From: Kumtagia yinganensis
GTDB taxonomy: Bacteria > Pseudomonadota > Alphaproteobacteria > Rhizobiales > Rhizobiaceae
DNA length: 64,000 nt
NCBI RefSeq assembly: GCF_040081985.1
Contig: NZ_JBEBMH010000005.1
Span: 124,001-188,000 of the forward strand
Direction of reading: 5' to 3'
Shown here: positions 35,797 through 43,833 of the stretch, piece by piece
Position numbering within the stretch: the first letter of the stretch is position 1
Layout: the number at the start of each line of letters is the position of its first letter
Translations under genes and position numbers: made by a program
Notes under the pieces: model-generated
Seen by the model: only the letters and a program-made list of their open reading frames with translations
Told to the model about the DNA's origin: nothing
Databases searched by the model: none

Positions 35797-37119
35797 TCAA
35801 GGCGGCAGGCTCAGTTCCGCTTCGAAGCCGTCTTCGCGGCCACGGGCTGGCGATGCGAGCATCAATTTGGCGCCCATCTGCCGCGCCAGCCGATCGACGA
35901 TCGCCAGGCCGAGGCCCGAGCCGGGAGCGGAGGAATTGTTGCGCTTGAACCGCTTGGTCAACTGCCCAAGCTGCGGTTGCGGGACGACGTGACCCGCATT
36001 CGCTAGGGTGAGCGTTCCGTCCGCTGAAATCGTCAGGCTCACCGGCCCGTCCGGATCGCCGTGCAGGAGCGCGTTCTCGATCAGATTCCTGAGGATGATG
36101 CCGAGCGCGTCGGCATCCACCCGCCGAAGAAAGGGCGCGTCCTCCTGGATGCCGTCCAGACGAAGCTCCAGTTTGCCGGCGTGTTCCGACATGCGGTTGA
36201 AATCCTCGGCCACGAGCTGGATGACTGCCATGACATCGACTGGCGCCGTCGACGCGCCGATGCCGGAATCGGCCCGGGCCAGTTGCAAGAGTTTCTCGGT
36301 CAGATGGCTCAGCGCCGACAGCGACGCCTCTATGGCGCGCGCCCGGCTCCTTTCCGGGCCGGCCGGCAGTTCGGCAATCAGGCGCTGTGTCTGGGCGAGC
36401 GCGCCGGCGATCGGCGTGCGCAGTTCATGGGCGCTGTTGGAGGCGAATTCCCGTTCGGCTTCCAGAGCGGTCCGCAGCCGCTCCAGCAACCTGTTCACCG
36501 AGATGTTGATCGGCTGCAGTTCGACCGGCAGGCCATCCACCGCCATCGGCTCCAGATTGCCGCCGTCGCGCGCGCCGATCTCCCGCCGCAAGGCACCCAA
36601 CGGCTTTAATGAGCGCCTGACGAAATACCAGATGCTCACCATGCTGAGCGGCACGAGTAGAACGATGGGCAGCATGAGCGACAGCAGCCCCTCGGTCATC
36701 GCCTCGCGCCGCTCCTCGAGATTGTCGGCGACCTGCAGGAAGATCGTGCCGCTGACCGCATCCACAGTATAGATGCGCTGCGTGGCGGTGTCCGAAAAGC
36801 CGCGCCGAAGGGGGGCATCGAACGGCTCGGGCTGAGCGTCGTGGGAATGCAACAGCACTGTGCCCTGCGCGTCGCGGACCTGGTAGGTCAGATATTCATC
36901 GTTCTCGCTTCCACTGGCGACGCGCCTCGGCTCGTCGAGGCTGTCGCGTTGAAAGAGATCGTCGACCACCAGCGGCATCAGGCGCTCGGCGGTTTCCTGC
37001 AGGCTGCTGTCGAAAACCTCGTCGAATTCCTCGCGCATGACGAATGCGCCGAGACCGGCCGCCAGGATCCAGAACAGGATCGTCGAGCCGGTGAGCCACA
37101 GCATCAGCCTGCGGGTCAT
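35797..37119 (-). CDS. OmpR-family sensor histidine kinase
   Basis: A 440-aa membrane kinase. Transmembrane helices lie at about 8-28 and 145-168 ('LLSLMLPIVLLVPLSMVSIWYFV'), with a periplasmic sensor between. The H-box 'NSAHELRTPIAG' carries the phospho-accepting His at about 231. The N box 'RNLIENALLHG' and the G box 'GSGLGLAIVDRLA' complete the ATPase. The start overlaps the response regulator stop by 4 bp (ATGA). The layout resembles QseC/PmrB kinases. The divergent PepSY and lipid-A-type glycosyltransferase genes suggest it senses envelope stress, which is inference. Confidence 0.9.
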   Translation of the reverse strand: MTRRLMLWLTGSTILFWILAAGLGAFVMREEFDEVFDSSLQETAERLMPLVVDDLFQRDSLDEPRRVASGSENDEYLTYQVRDAQGTVLLHSHDAQPEPFDAPLRRGFSDTATQRIYTVDAVSGTIFLQVADNLEERREAMTEGLLSLMLPIVLLVPLSMVSIWYFVRRSLKPLGALRREIGARDGGNLEPMAVDGLPVELQPINISVNRLLERLRTALEAEREFASNSAHELRTPIAGALAQTQRLIAELPAGPERSRARAIEASLSALSHLTEKLLQLARADSGIGASTAPVDVMAVIQLVAEDFNRMSEHAGKLELRLDGIQEDAPFLRRVDADALGIILRNLIENALLHGDPDGPVSLTISADGTLTLANAGHVVPQPQLGQLTKRFKRNNSSAPGSGLGLAIVDRLARQMGAKLMLASPARGREDGFEAELSLPP

Positions 37120-37775
37120 GAAGCAGCCAATCTGTAGCCGATGCCGCGGACGGTCGCGATTGTTTCGGCGCCAAGTTTCTTGCGCAGCCGGCTGACATAG
37201 ACCTCGACCGCGTTGCTCTCGATCTCCGCGCCGAAGGCGTAAAGCGCATCCTCGATCCGCGCTTTCGAGACGATCGACCCTGGCCGGCTGAGCAGGCTGT
37301 CGAGCACCGCCCATTCCCGCGCGGTAAGTTCGAGCGGCTCGCCGTCGCGGCTTATCCTGCGCTCGGCCGGCACGATGGTGATGGCACCGATCGTTATCTG
37401 TGGCGCGCTCTGCTGGCTGTAGCGCCGCGCGACCGCATGGATGCGCGCCGACAGTTCGCCGAGGTCGAACGGCTTCACCAGATAGTCGTCGGCGCCCGAA
37501 TTCAACCCTTCGATGCGGTCGGAAATCTGGTCGCGCGCGGTGAGAACGATCACCGGGGTGGTATCGGAACGGCTGCGCATGTCGCGCAGATAGGAGATGC
37601 CGCTGCCGTCGGGCAACTGCAGATCGAGAAGCACCAGCCCATAGGCCGCGACGTCGGCGAAGCCGCGTGCATCGGTGAGTGACATCGCCCAGTCGACGGC
37701 ATGCGCGTCGGCCGACGCATGATCGCGCACGGCGCCGCCGATCGTCTTGTCGTCCTCGATGAGAAGTATGCGCAT
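37116..37775 (-). CDS. OmpR-family response regulator
   Basis: A 219-aa DNA-binding response regulator. The receiver domain has acidic residues D8 and D9 ('LLIEDDKTIG'), the phosphorylation site D51 ('LVLLDLQLPDGSG') and the conserved Lys in 'DDYLVKPFDLGEL'. A winged-helix effector domain follows ('LTAREWAVLDSLLSRPG', 'SNAVEVYVSRLRKKLG', 'TVRGIGYRL'). It is first in a two-gene unit with the kinase and diverges from the PepSY gene. A tandem 11-mer, the expected binding geometry for this family, lies at 37835-37856. Confidence 0.93.
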   Translation of the reverse strand: MRILLIEDDKTIGGAVRDHASADAHAVDWAMSLTDARGFADVAAYGLVLLDLQLPDGSGISYLRDMRSRSDTTPVIVLTARDQISDRIEGLNSGADDYLVKPFDLGELSARIHAVARRYSQQSAPQITIGAITIVPAERRISRDGEPLELTAREWAVLDSLLSRPGSIVSKARIEDALYAFGAEIESNAVEVYVSRLRKKLGAETIATVRGIGYRLAAS

Positions 37776-37834
37776 GCGTGACCTTCCTGTGCCACCTGCC
37801 GTGCCTTTTACACGAGCGAGAACGCCGGTGCAGC

Positions 37835-37856
37835 GCTTTCAGGTTGCTGTCAGGTT
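37835..37856. promoter_or_regulatory. Tandem 11-mer operator, probable response-regulator box
   Basis: GCTTTCAGGTT followed directly by GCTGTCAGGTT: two 11-bp direct repeats with 10 of 11 bases identical. The core is TCAGGTT-N4-TCAGGTT. OmpR/PmrA/QseB-type regulators bind as head-to-tail dimers to direct repeats with one helical turn of spacing. The site lies 45 bp before the PepSY start and 60 bp before the regulator start. Confidence 0.6.
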
Positions 37857-37900
37857 CGGCTGCCATCAGGGCGTCATGTTCAACGCCGGCAGAGAGCCTG

Positions 37901-38179
37901 ATGCGGAATCTCCTCGTTGCCGCCTTCATGCTCCAGACGGCTTCCGTCGGTGGCGCTTCGGCCGGCGCAACATGCGACGTGCCGGTCGCGGAGTGGCAGC
38001 CGCGGGAGACATTGAGGTCGAAACTCGAGGCCGACGGCTGGTTGGTTCGCTCGATCAAGGCGCAGGACGGCTGCTACGCGGCGGATGTCACGGACAAGAA
38101 CGGTGTTGAGATACACGCGGTCTTCGACCCGAAGACGCTCAAGCTTGTCGACATGGCAGAACAGGATAGTGCGGGTTGA
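37901..38179 (+). CDS. Small periplasmic PepSY-domain protein
   Basis: A 92-aa exported protein. A signal peptide with probable cleavage near 'ASAGA' (residue about 22) is followed by a single PepSY-like domain ('LRSKLEADGWLVRSIKAQDGCY', 'IHAVFDPKTLKLV'). Two cysteines in the mature part could form a disulphide. Small PepSY proteins next to QseBC/PmrAB-type pairs are common and may modulate the kinase. It is divergent from the two-component genes, with the tandem 11-mer between them. Confidence 0.75.
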   Translation: MRNLLVAAFMLQTASVGGASAGATCDVPVAEWQPRETLRSKLEADGWLVRSIKAQDGCYAADVTDKNGVEIHAVFDPKTLKLVDMAEQDSAG

Positions 38180-38240
38180 TCCAGGCCAAATCCAACCGGG
38201 TGCGGGAAACCTCGCGCCGTGCGGCAGCGAAAGCATCGCC

Positions 38241-38405
38241 ATGAAGCACCGTGTCAACCTGGTGCATGTCGTGCTGCTGCTCGGTCCGATCCTGCTCGCC
38301 ATCGTCATTCTGCCGCTGTCGTTCGGTCTAAATCGGCTGAGGAGCGATACCTGCGTGCAGCCGTTCGGCCAGGACGTGCCGGTGCAGGCAAAGGGGTGTC
38401 GCTGA
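38241..38405 (+). CDS. Small single-pass membrane protein
   Basis: A 54-aa frame whose middle is one hydrophobic helix ('VVLLLGPILLAIVILPLSFGL'), with a basic N-terminus (MKHR) and a Cys-containing C-terminal tail. The gene lies 61 bp after the PepSY protein and 2 bp before the glycosyltransferase, filling the gap in a tight operon, which supports it being real. The ribosome-binding site is weak. Function unknown. Confidence 0.5.
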   Translation: MKHRVNLVHVVLLLGPILLAIVILPLSFGLNRLRSDTCVQPFGQDVPVQAKGCR

Positions 38406-38407
38406 CG

Positions 38408-39190
38408 ATGCTGAGCCGTGTCGAACGAACCACCGCGCTGGACGAGGGCATCACCGTGGTCGTCCCGGTCCTCAACGAGGCCGAAAACATCCAGGCGCTG
38501 ATCGGCGAGATCGTGCTTGCCGCCAACCGCAGCGCGATCCGCGAAATCGTCTATGTCGACGACGGCAGCACCGACGGGACGCTTGCGCGCCTGGCCGAGC
38601 TCATGCAGGCCGTTCCGATGCTCCGCGTCGTCCGTCACGACCGGCCGCTCGGCCAGTCGGCGGCTTTCCTCTCCGGCGCACGCGCTGCCAGCCAGGATCT
38701 GCTGGTGTTCATGGACGGCGATCTGCAGAACGACCCGGCCGATATTCCCCTGCTAGTCCAGCGTTACAAGGAAAGCGGCGCCGACAGAACCAGGATCGCG
38801 GTGCTAGGCCAACGTGCCGTCCGCAAGGACAATTCGCTGCGCCGGATTTCGTCGAGACTCGCCAACCGCCTGCGAGCGGCCGTGCTCAAGGACGGGACGC
38901 GCGACACCGGATGCAGTCTGAAGCTGATGCGGCGCGAGGATTTCCTGGCGCTGCCCTATTTCGATCACATGCATCGGTTCCTGCCCGCCATGCTGATGCG
39001 GGACGGCGTCGCGCTCCGGCATGTCCAGGTCGCTCACCGCGCCCGCGTGAATGGACGGTCGAAATACGGCTTCTGGAATCGCGCGCTGGTCGGCGCCGTT
39101 GACCTCGCCGGGGCCGCCTGGCTGCAGCGCCGCGGCCTCCCGTCCGACTATTCCCCAAAAGAAGTGTCCACTCCGGTGAAACAGCTATGA
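38408..39190 (+). CDS. Family 2 glycosyltransferase, ArnC/dolichol-phosphate-mannose-synthase-like
   Basis: A 260-aa cytosolic GT-A enzyme. The signature elements are 'TVVVPVLNEAENIQALI', 'IVYVDDGSTDGTL' (nucleotide-sugar Asp) and 'LVFMDGDLQNDPADI' (DxD-like). Then come 'DTGCSLKLMRRE' and 'HRFLPAMLMRDG', the pattern of polyprenyl-phosphate sugar transferases. It would charge undecaprenyl phosphate with a sugar. No transmembrane helices follow, unlike GtrB. The next gene overlaps by 4 bp. Together with the LAB_N and ArnT-like genes it forms a lipid-linked sugar transfer module. Confidence 0.88.
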   Translation: MLSRVERTTALDEGITVVVPVLNEAENIQALIGEIVLAANRSAIREIVYVDDGSTDGTLARLAELMQAVPMLRVVRHDRPLGQSAAFLSGARAASQDLLVFMDGDLQNDPADIPLLVQRYKESGADRTRIAVLGQRAVRKDNSLRRISSRLANRLRAAVLKDGTRDTGCSLKLMRREDFLALPYFDHMHRFLPAMLMRDGVALRHVQVAHRARVNGRSKYGFWNRALVGAVDLAGAAWLQRRGLPSDYSPKEVSTPVKQL

Positions 39191-39477
39191 CATCCTCGAC
39201 GATCTGGCTTGGCATCGGGCTTGTCGGGCAGGCACTCTTCTTCATGCGGTTCCTGGTTCAGTGGATCGCCTCGGAACGAAGCCGGCGCAGCGTGGTGCCG
39301 CGCGCCTTCTGGTATTTCAGCATTCTCGGTGGGCTGACGCTGCTGGCCTACGCGATCAGGCAGCGCGACATCGTGTTTACCATCGGTCAGGCCACGGGCA
39401 TCTTCATCTACACCCGCAACATCTATCTAAGCAGGCCGCAGCCGCAGCTTCCCGAGCCGGTTCTGAGCGAGACGTGA
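39187..39477 (+). CDS. Lipid-A-disaccharide synthase N-terminal-domain (LAB_N) membrane protein
   Basis: A 96-aa membrane protein with three predicted helices and the LAB_N pattern ('GLVGQALFFMRFLVQWIASE', 'PRAFWYFSILGGLTLLAYAI', 'GQATGIFIYTRNIYL'). This domain is known from the N-terminus of some LpxB proteins and as stand-alone proteins beside ArnC/ArnT-like genes. It may act as a small lipid-linked sugar flippase, but that is not proven. ATGA-type overlaps join it to both neighbours. Confidence 0.88.
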   Translation: MTSSTIWLGIGLVGQALFFMRFLVQWIASERSRRSVVPRAFWYFSILGGLTLLAYAIRQRDIVFTIGQATGIFIYTRNIYLSRPQPQLPEPVLSET

Positions 39478-41033
39478 TGGTCCGCGGTCATTCCGCTGGA
39501 CTGGTTGATCCCGGGCTTCCGCGACTTCGTTTTGCCCCGGCCATCAGCCCGGCCCGTGACGAAACCCTCGATCTCGACCCTGACCGTCGCCGGCAGAAGG
39601 TGCGTGAACCATTCTATCGCGCTTGGATGCGGAATCTGAAACCGGTCGAGCCAATCCTGCCCTACGCCCTGCTCGCGCTGTTCTTTGCGGTGTCTTGGGC
39701 AACGCGGCCGCTGCTGCCGGTCGACGAAACGCGATACCTGACGGTTGCGTGGGAGATGCACCTTCGGGACAGCTTTTTCGTCCCGACGCTCAATTTCGAG
39801 CCCTATTTCCAGAAGCCGCCGCTGCTGTTCTGGCTGATCGACCTAGCGTGGGGGCTGTTCGGTCCGAGCCGGGCGGCAGCGCTCGCCGTCATCTTCCTGA
39901 TCTCGTCCTCGATCATCTACCTCACCCGGCGTCTCGCCATCGCCCTTTTCCCGGACATCGATGGAATGTCACAGCGGGTGCCGTGGCTGGTGCTGGGAAG
40001 CGCCATCTTCGTCATCTATGCCAGCCTGATCCTGTTCGACCTTTTGCTGACGGCTTTCGTGCTCGCCGCGTGCCTGGCGCTCATCGCCTTTTCCAGGGGC
40101 AAGGGCTGGCGGTATGCGGCACTGGCCGGACTTTTCGTCGGGCTGGGCGTGCTGACCAAGGGACCGGTGGTGTTTATCCATCTTGCCTGTCCGATTGCGC
40201 TATACCCGCTGTGGCGCGATCCGCGCTCGGGCATACCCGTTCGCACGTTTTTCGCCGGCGTGCCGCTGGTCATTCTCGCCGGCTGCCTTCCGGTGGCCGC
40301 ATGGCTAGGGCCGGCCTTGTACCGGACCGGGCTGGACTTCGCCTACAACCTCGTCTGGCGGCAGGCCGAGGGCCGGATCTCCGGATCGCTGCAGCGCGCC
40401 CATGCCCGTCCATTCTATTTCTACCTGCTGTTGCTGCCGGCCGTGTTGATTCCATGGGGGCTGTCGTTCGACCTCTGGCGCTCGCGCCCATGGCGTCGCG
40501 GCGACATCGTCGGCCAGGACCGGCGCGTGCTTTGTTTTCTCATCCTGTGGATCGCCTCCGTCCTCATCGTCTTCAGCCTGATCTCCGGCAAGCAGCCGCA
40601 CTATCTGGTGCCGCTGCTGCCGGCCGTCACGCTGTTGTTCGGATATTTCATGGCTGATATTCGTCACAGCGTTTTTCCGTACAGCGCGGCTTTCATGCTG
40701 GCGGTGTTCGGGATCGGGCAGGTCGTGGCGGCGGCAACGGTCTTTCATCGCTACGACCTCTCAGGCCTTGCGGATTTCGTCGCCGCGAGAAAGACAGCCG
40801 ATTGGGCCTATGTTGGCCGATATCAGGGGCAGATCACGTTCCTGGCGGGCATCGAAAAGCCTTTTGAAATCGTCGAGGAAAACACCGCCGACGAATGGCT
40901 AGGGGCCCATCCGACCGGCTACCTGATCAACGAAGTTCGGCGCTATCCGGACAGCAGCCGGAACGTCGCATTCAGCCATCTTGGCGAACGCGGCTATCTC
41001 GTCGTCTTGCGCGGCGCGCAGGCGGGGCCGTAG
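39477..41033 (+). CDS. ArnT-like membrane glycosyltransferase (family 39/PMT)
   Basis: A 518-aa multi-pass GT-C enzyme. The first periplasmic loop has the catalytic acidic motif 'PVDETRYLTVAWEM', followed by 'EPYFQKPPLLFWLI' as in ArnT. About ten to twelve helices follow, then a short C-terminal periplasmic domain. It should move a sugar from undecaprenyl phosphate onto lipid A or another envelope acceptor. The ATG at 39477 overlaps the LAB_N stop (TGATG); an ATG at 39627 ('MRNLKPVEP') would begin nearer the first helix and may be the true start. It is the last chromosomal gene before the integrated element. Confidence 0.85.
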   Translation: MVRGHSAGLVDPGLPRLRFAPAISPARDETLDLDPDRRRQKVREPFYRAWMRNLKPVEPILPYALLALFFAVSWATRPLLPVDETRYLTVAWEMHLRDSFFVPTLNFEPYFQKPPLLFWLIDLAWGLFGPSRAAALAVIFLISSSIIYLTRRLAIALFPDIDGMSQRVPWLVLGSAIFVIYASLILFDLLLTAFVLAACLALIAFSRGKGWRYAALAGLFVGLGVLTKGPVVFIHLACPIALYPLWRDPRSGIPVRTFFAGVPLVILAGCLPVAAWLGPALYRTGLDFAYNLVWRQAEGRISGSLQRAHARPFYFYLLLLPAVLIPWGLSFDLWRSRPWRRGDIVGQDRRVLCFLILWIASVLIVFSLISGKQPHYLVPLLPAVTLLFGYFMADIRHSVFPYSAAFMLAVFGIGQVVAAATVFHRYDLSGLADFVAARKTADWAYVGRYQGQITFLAGIEKPFEIVEENTADEWLGAHPTGYLINEVRRYPDSSRNVAFSHLGERGYLVVLRGAQAGP

Positions 41034-41082
41034 GCGCGTCGCAGTCCTATTCCCGTGACAGCAAAATTGGCGCTGGACGTAG

Positions 41083-41137
41083 GATTTCGTTGGTGATCCC
41101 GACAGGAATCGAACCTGTGACCTACAGATTAGGAATC
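41083..41137. repeat. Left attachment site (attL) of tRNA-Arg integrated element
   Basis: A 55-bp exact direct repeat of 50901-50955. It contains the 3' 47 bases of tRNA-Arg(CCT) on the minus strand (anticodon loop part, T arm, acceptor, CCA) plus 8 bp beyond. Divergence from the right copy begins at 41138, inside the anticodon region. This is the displaced original 3' end of the tRNA gene. Confidence 0.93.
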
Positions 41138-41301
41138 AGTGCGATAGCGATTGCACGAGATTGCACAAAATTGCGTTTGCCATAAAAATCATGTAATTAC
41201 AATGACTTGAGTGGTGCACGAGATTGCGCCGGGTTGCAATTAGTACCCCTAGCCGCATTATATAGACCTTATATACAACGCGGAGAAGCGAAGGGTACAG
41301 C
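41138..41301 (+). promoter_or_regulatory. attL inner flank with probable integrase arm sites and int promoter
   Basis: The motif GCACGAGATTGC occurs twice (41153-41164 and 41216-41227), and TTGCA/TTGCG is iterated at 41151, 41161, 41171 and 41234. This is the kind of array bound by the arm-binding domain of tyrosine integrases. Closer to the integrase, TTATATA-GACC-TTATATA (41258-41275) is a perfect direct repeat with 11-bp period that could be a promoter or operator. Confidence 0.5.
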
Positions 41302-42753
41302 ATGACAACGAAAACGAAATTGAAGGACGGATGGCCGTCACATGTCAAATTCACCAAGCCGGTCTTGCAGGGCTTTGAGAGACTGGACTGTCAGGGAAAG
41401 CAGCGGACCGTATGGGACACGGAGCAGAAGGGCCTGTGCGTTCTGGTTTCACCGAAAACTGCTCGCAGTCCGCATAACACCGTGACGCTACGGGTCCTGT
41501 ACTATCTCAACGGCAAAGCCGCGTATTTGAAGATAGGTCGCTGGGGCGACAGAGAATTTTACCGAGACGCTGACGGCAAGCTGCTCACCGTCGATTGCGC
41601 GAACATGGATGAGGTGCGACGCCGAGCAAGCGAGATAAGGAACGCGGCAGGCGCTGGTCGCGTCAATCCGAAGCAGCCGAACGTTTCTGGCAGCGTTGAC
41701 GACCTGATCGTCACATTCATTTCCGAGCACGCGAGCCAAATCAAATCCGGCTCAGAAACCGAGCGCATCTTGCGTCTCTACGTCTTGCCAGAATGGAAAG
41801 GGCGCAACGTCAGCGACATCAGCAAGGCCGACATTACGACGCTGTTGAACAAGATTGCCGACAAGAAGTTCAAAGGCCCGAAAGGCAAGCTGCTGGGCAC
41901 CAAGGGCGTTGCCGACGCTGTGCGTGCTCAATTGTCGAAATTCTTCAATTGGTATTCTGAGGACTACAACGAGGAATTTCGCTCGCCATTTGTAAAGATC
42001 AAGCGACGGGCACCGAACCCGAAGCGCGAGCGCGCTCTGACTGACGCTGAAATCGCGGCTATGTGGACGGCTTGCAACGAATTAGGTGTCTACGGTGCTT
42101 GCGTCCAAACCGCGCTTTTGACCGCACAGCGCTTCTTCAAAGTCGGCTCCATGCGCCGCTCCCAAATCCAAGCTTCTGTCACGCTTCCGGGTCGCCATGA
42201 CGAACTAACCGGCGAATGGATATCTGAGCAGGTCATTACAGACGTTTGGGATGCCAGAGAGAAAAGCGACCCGGCGAACAAGGGCGTTTCCGAAGTGCCG
42301 CTTTCGACGCTTGCCAAATCGATCATCGACAGCGTGCCGATAATCGATGCCGATGCCAGAGACCATGTTGATTTCGTGTTCACACTGACCGGCAAGAAGC
42401 CTTTCAACGGCTGGTCAAACGCCAAGGTCGCACTGGACAGAGAGATGCTGGCGATCTTGAAATCCAATGCCGAGAAAGCCGGGCTTGATCCGAAGACGAT
42501 CAAGCTGTTGCCTTGGCAACATCGCGATTTGAGACGAACAGCCAGAACCTTATTGTCTAGAGCCGGTGTCAACCGTGACGTTGCCGAACGCTGCCTGGCA
42601 CATGTCGTCGGTGGCGTCGAGGGCGTCTACAACCGGCATAGTTACCTTCAGGAGAAACAAGACGCGTTCGCCCGGCTGGCAAAACTGGTTGATCGTATCG
42701 TGAATCCTACTGACCAGACCAACGTGGTGCCATTTCCGGCCACGCTGCCTTGA
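41302..42753 (+). CDS. int: Tyrosine-type site-specific integrase
   Basis: A 483-aa phage-type integrase. The N-terminal part has a DUF4102-like arm-binding region ('GLCVLVSPKT', 'YLNGKAAYLKIGRWGD'). A SAM-like core-binding domain lies at about 130-230 ('SVDDLIVTFISEHASQIKSGSE'). The catalytic domain runs from about 245 with the first Arg in 'TAQRFFKVGSM', box II 'HRDLRRT', and 'CLAHVVGGVEGVYNRHSY' with the nucleophilic Tyr near the end. At box II the usual H-x-x-R reads R-D-L-R with a His just before it. It sits 164 bp inside attL, reading into the element. Confidence 0.92.
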   Translation: MTTKTKLKDGWPSHVKFTKPVLQGFERLDCQGKQRTVWDTEQKGLCVLVSPKTARSPHNTVTLRVLYYLNGKAAYLKIGRWGDREFYRDADGKLLTVDCANMDEVRRRASEIRNAAGAGRVNPKQPNVSGSVDDLIVTFISEHASQIKSGSETERILRLYVLPEWKGRNVSDISKADITTLLNKIADKKFKGPKGKLLGTKGVADAVRAQLSKFFNWYSEDYNEEFRSPFVKIKRRAPNPKRERALTDAEIAAMWTACNELGVYGACVQTALLTAQRFFKVGSMRRSQIQASVTLPGRHDELTGEWISEQVITDVWDAREKSDPANKGVSEVPLSTLAKSIIDSVPIIDADARDHVDFVFTLTGKKPFNGWSNAKVALDREMLAILKSNAEKAGLDPKTIKLLPWQHRDLRRTARTLLSRAGVNRDVAERCLAHVVGGVEGVYNRHSYLQEKQDAFARLAKLVDRIVNPTDQTNVVPFPATLP

Positions 42754-42794
42754 TAGAAGGTCGCTGAGCAGGCTTTCGCGTTGTGCCGCGAGCC

Positions 42795-43634
42795 CTAGTT
42801 AGCCCTAGCTAGTAGGTATGAGACGAACGATGCGCAGGCGCCGAGCATGAACAACGCATCCGTTTCATCGACCTGGGCTTCATCCTTGTATACGAGCGCG
42901 TGTCGAATGCCTTTCTCGTCGCTCGAGTACCCATAAAGCGCGCCGAAAGCGGCCTTCAAGCCACCGTGGAGATGGCCTTGCTTCTCAAGCGCAGCAAGCG
43001 CTGGTCCGAGCTTATCCGTGCCGGGCGCGAGCGCAACTGCAATCGATTCGACAGCGTGAATGCTCTCCCTGATAGAGCCTGCCCAGTCTGAGTTTCGAAG
43101 CGCCACGCCAGCGGCGACTAAATGCGCCCGAGCTGCACCAGCATAGTTGGTTTCCGCGTCCGCAATCGCTCTCTCAAAGGCAGCAGCCTGTTCCGCCGTG
43201 CCGATTGCGACGATCTCGTTGTCAACGATCCGGTAGGCCGCACGTGCACTGACAAATGCCCCTGCAAGTTCCCGCTTCAAAGTTTCGCTGCACCGCGGGT
43301 TTCGAACAAAAAACTCCACAAAATCAAATAGCCTTCCAATAGGCGCCTTAAAGGCGGTTTCTGTTATTGCCTTTCGCCATGCACTTGGATCACTGTTGTA
43401 CGAAGATGCGCTTTGCCCGAAGAAGCGGACGTGCAAATCCATTGTCACCCGCTTACCGTTTTCGAGAAAGTATGCTCCGTAGCCGTGGCCTGTTTCGCGG
43501 TCGATTTCGAGGCCGATATAGTAGTCCAGCAGACGACGTAACTCGGCTGAAACTTCGCCCAGCTTCAACTGCGGCGGGATGGGTTCGAGGCCCGTACGTT
43601 GGGAGAACGGGATGTATGGCCTGTCTTTGTTCAT
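42795..43634 (-). CDS. AbiJ-NTD4-like abortive infection protein (putative phage defence)
   Basis: A 279-aa protein. The N-terminal segment 'PFSQRTGLEPIPPQLKLGEVS' followed by 'ELRRLLDYY' resembles the AbiJ N-terminal domain 4 family. The C-terminal half is all-helical ('NSDWAGSIRESIHAVESIAVAL', 'LYGYSSDEKGIRHAL', 'FMLGACASFVSYLL'), like the HEPN-related domain usually fused to it. These families are predicted to act in abortive infection. The ATG at 43634 is chosen because upstream in-frame codons have no similarity. A 43-codon membrane peptide gene ends 67 bp upstream on the same strand. The assignment is from remembered family patterns, so moderately sure. Confidence 0.55.
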   Translation of the reverse strand: MNKDRPYIPFSQRTGLEPIPPQLKLGEVSAELRRLLDYYIGLEIDRETGHGYGAYFLENGKRVTMDLHVRFFGQSASSYNSDPSAWRKAITETAFKAPIGRLFDFVEFFVRNPRCSETLKRELAGAFVSARAAYRIVDNEIVAIGTAEQAAAFERAIADAETNYAGAARAHLVAAGVALRNSDWAGSIRESIHAVESIAVALAPGTDKLGPALAALEKQGHLHGGLKAAFGALYGYSSDEKGIRHALVYKDEAQVDETDALFMLGACASFVSYLLARAN

Positions 43635-43701
43635 ACCGAACCTATACAGCAGCGTGCATAGTCGCGGAACTCGTCGAGCGACGACTATCAACGCATTTCG
43701 A

Positions 43702-43833
43702 TCACTCGGCGGGATCGATAGGCTTGTGCCACCACCACTTCAAAAAGCGGGCAATCGCGATCAGCCCGGCGACTACGCCAAAGACGCTGGCGATCAAGCT
43801 GAGTGCCTGACCAAGATCGAGGGTGACTATCAT
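43702..43833 (-). CDS. Small single-pass membrane peptide upstream of AbiJ-like gene
   Basis: A 43-codon frame on the minus strand, below usual gene-finding length. It starts with ATG (complement of 43831-43833) preceded by a good AAAGGAGACC ribosome-binding site. The peptide has a short polar start, one hydrophobic helix at about 10-30 ('LSLIASVFGVVAGLIAIARFL'), an aromatic-basic border 'KWWWHK' and an acidic end. It lies 67 bp upstream of and co-oriented with the AbiJ-like gene, so the two are probably one operon. No family is recognised. It could be a toxin-like effector, an anchor or a regulator of the neighbour. Confidence 0.6.
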   Translation of the reverse strand: MIVTLDLGQALSLIASVFGVVAGLIAIARFLKWWWHKPIDPAE

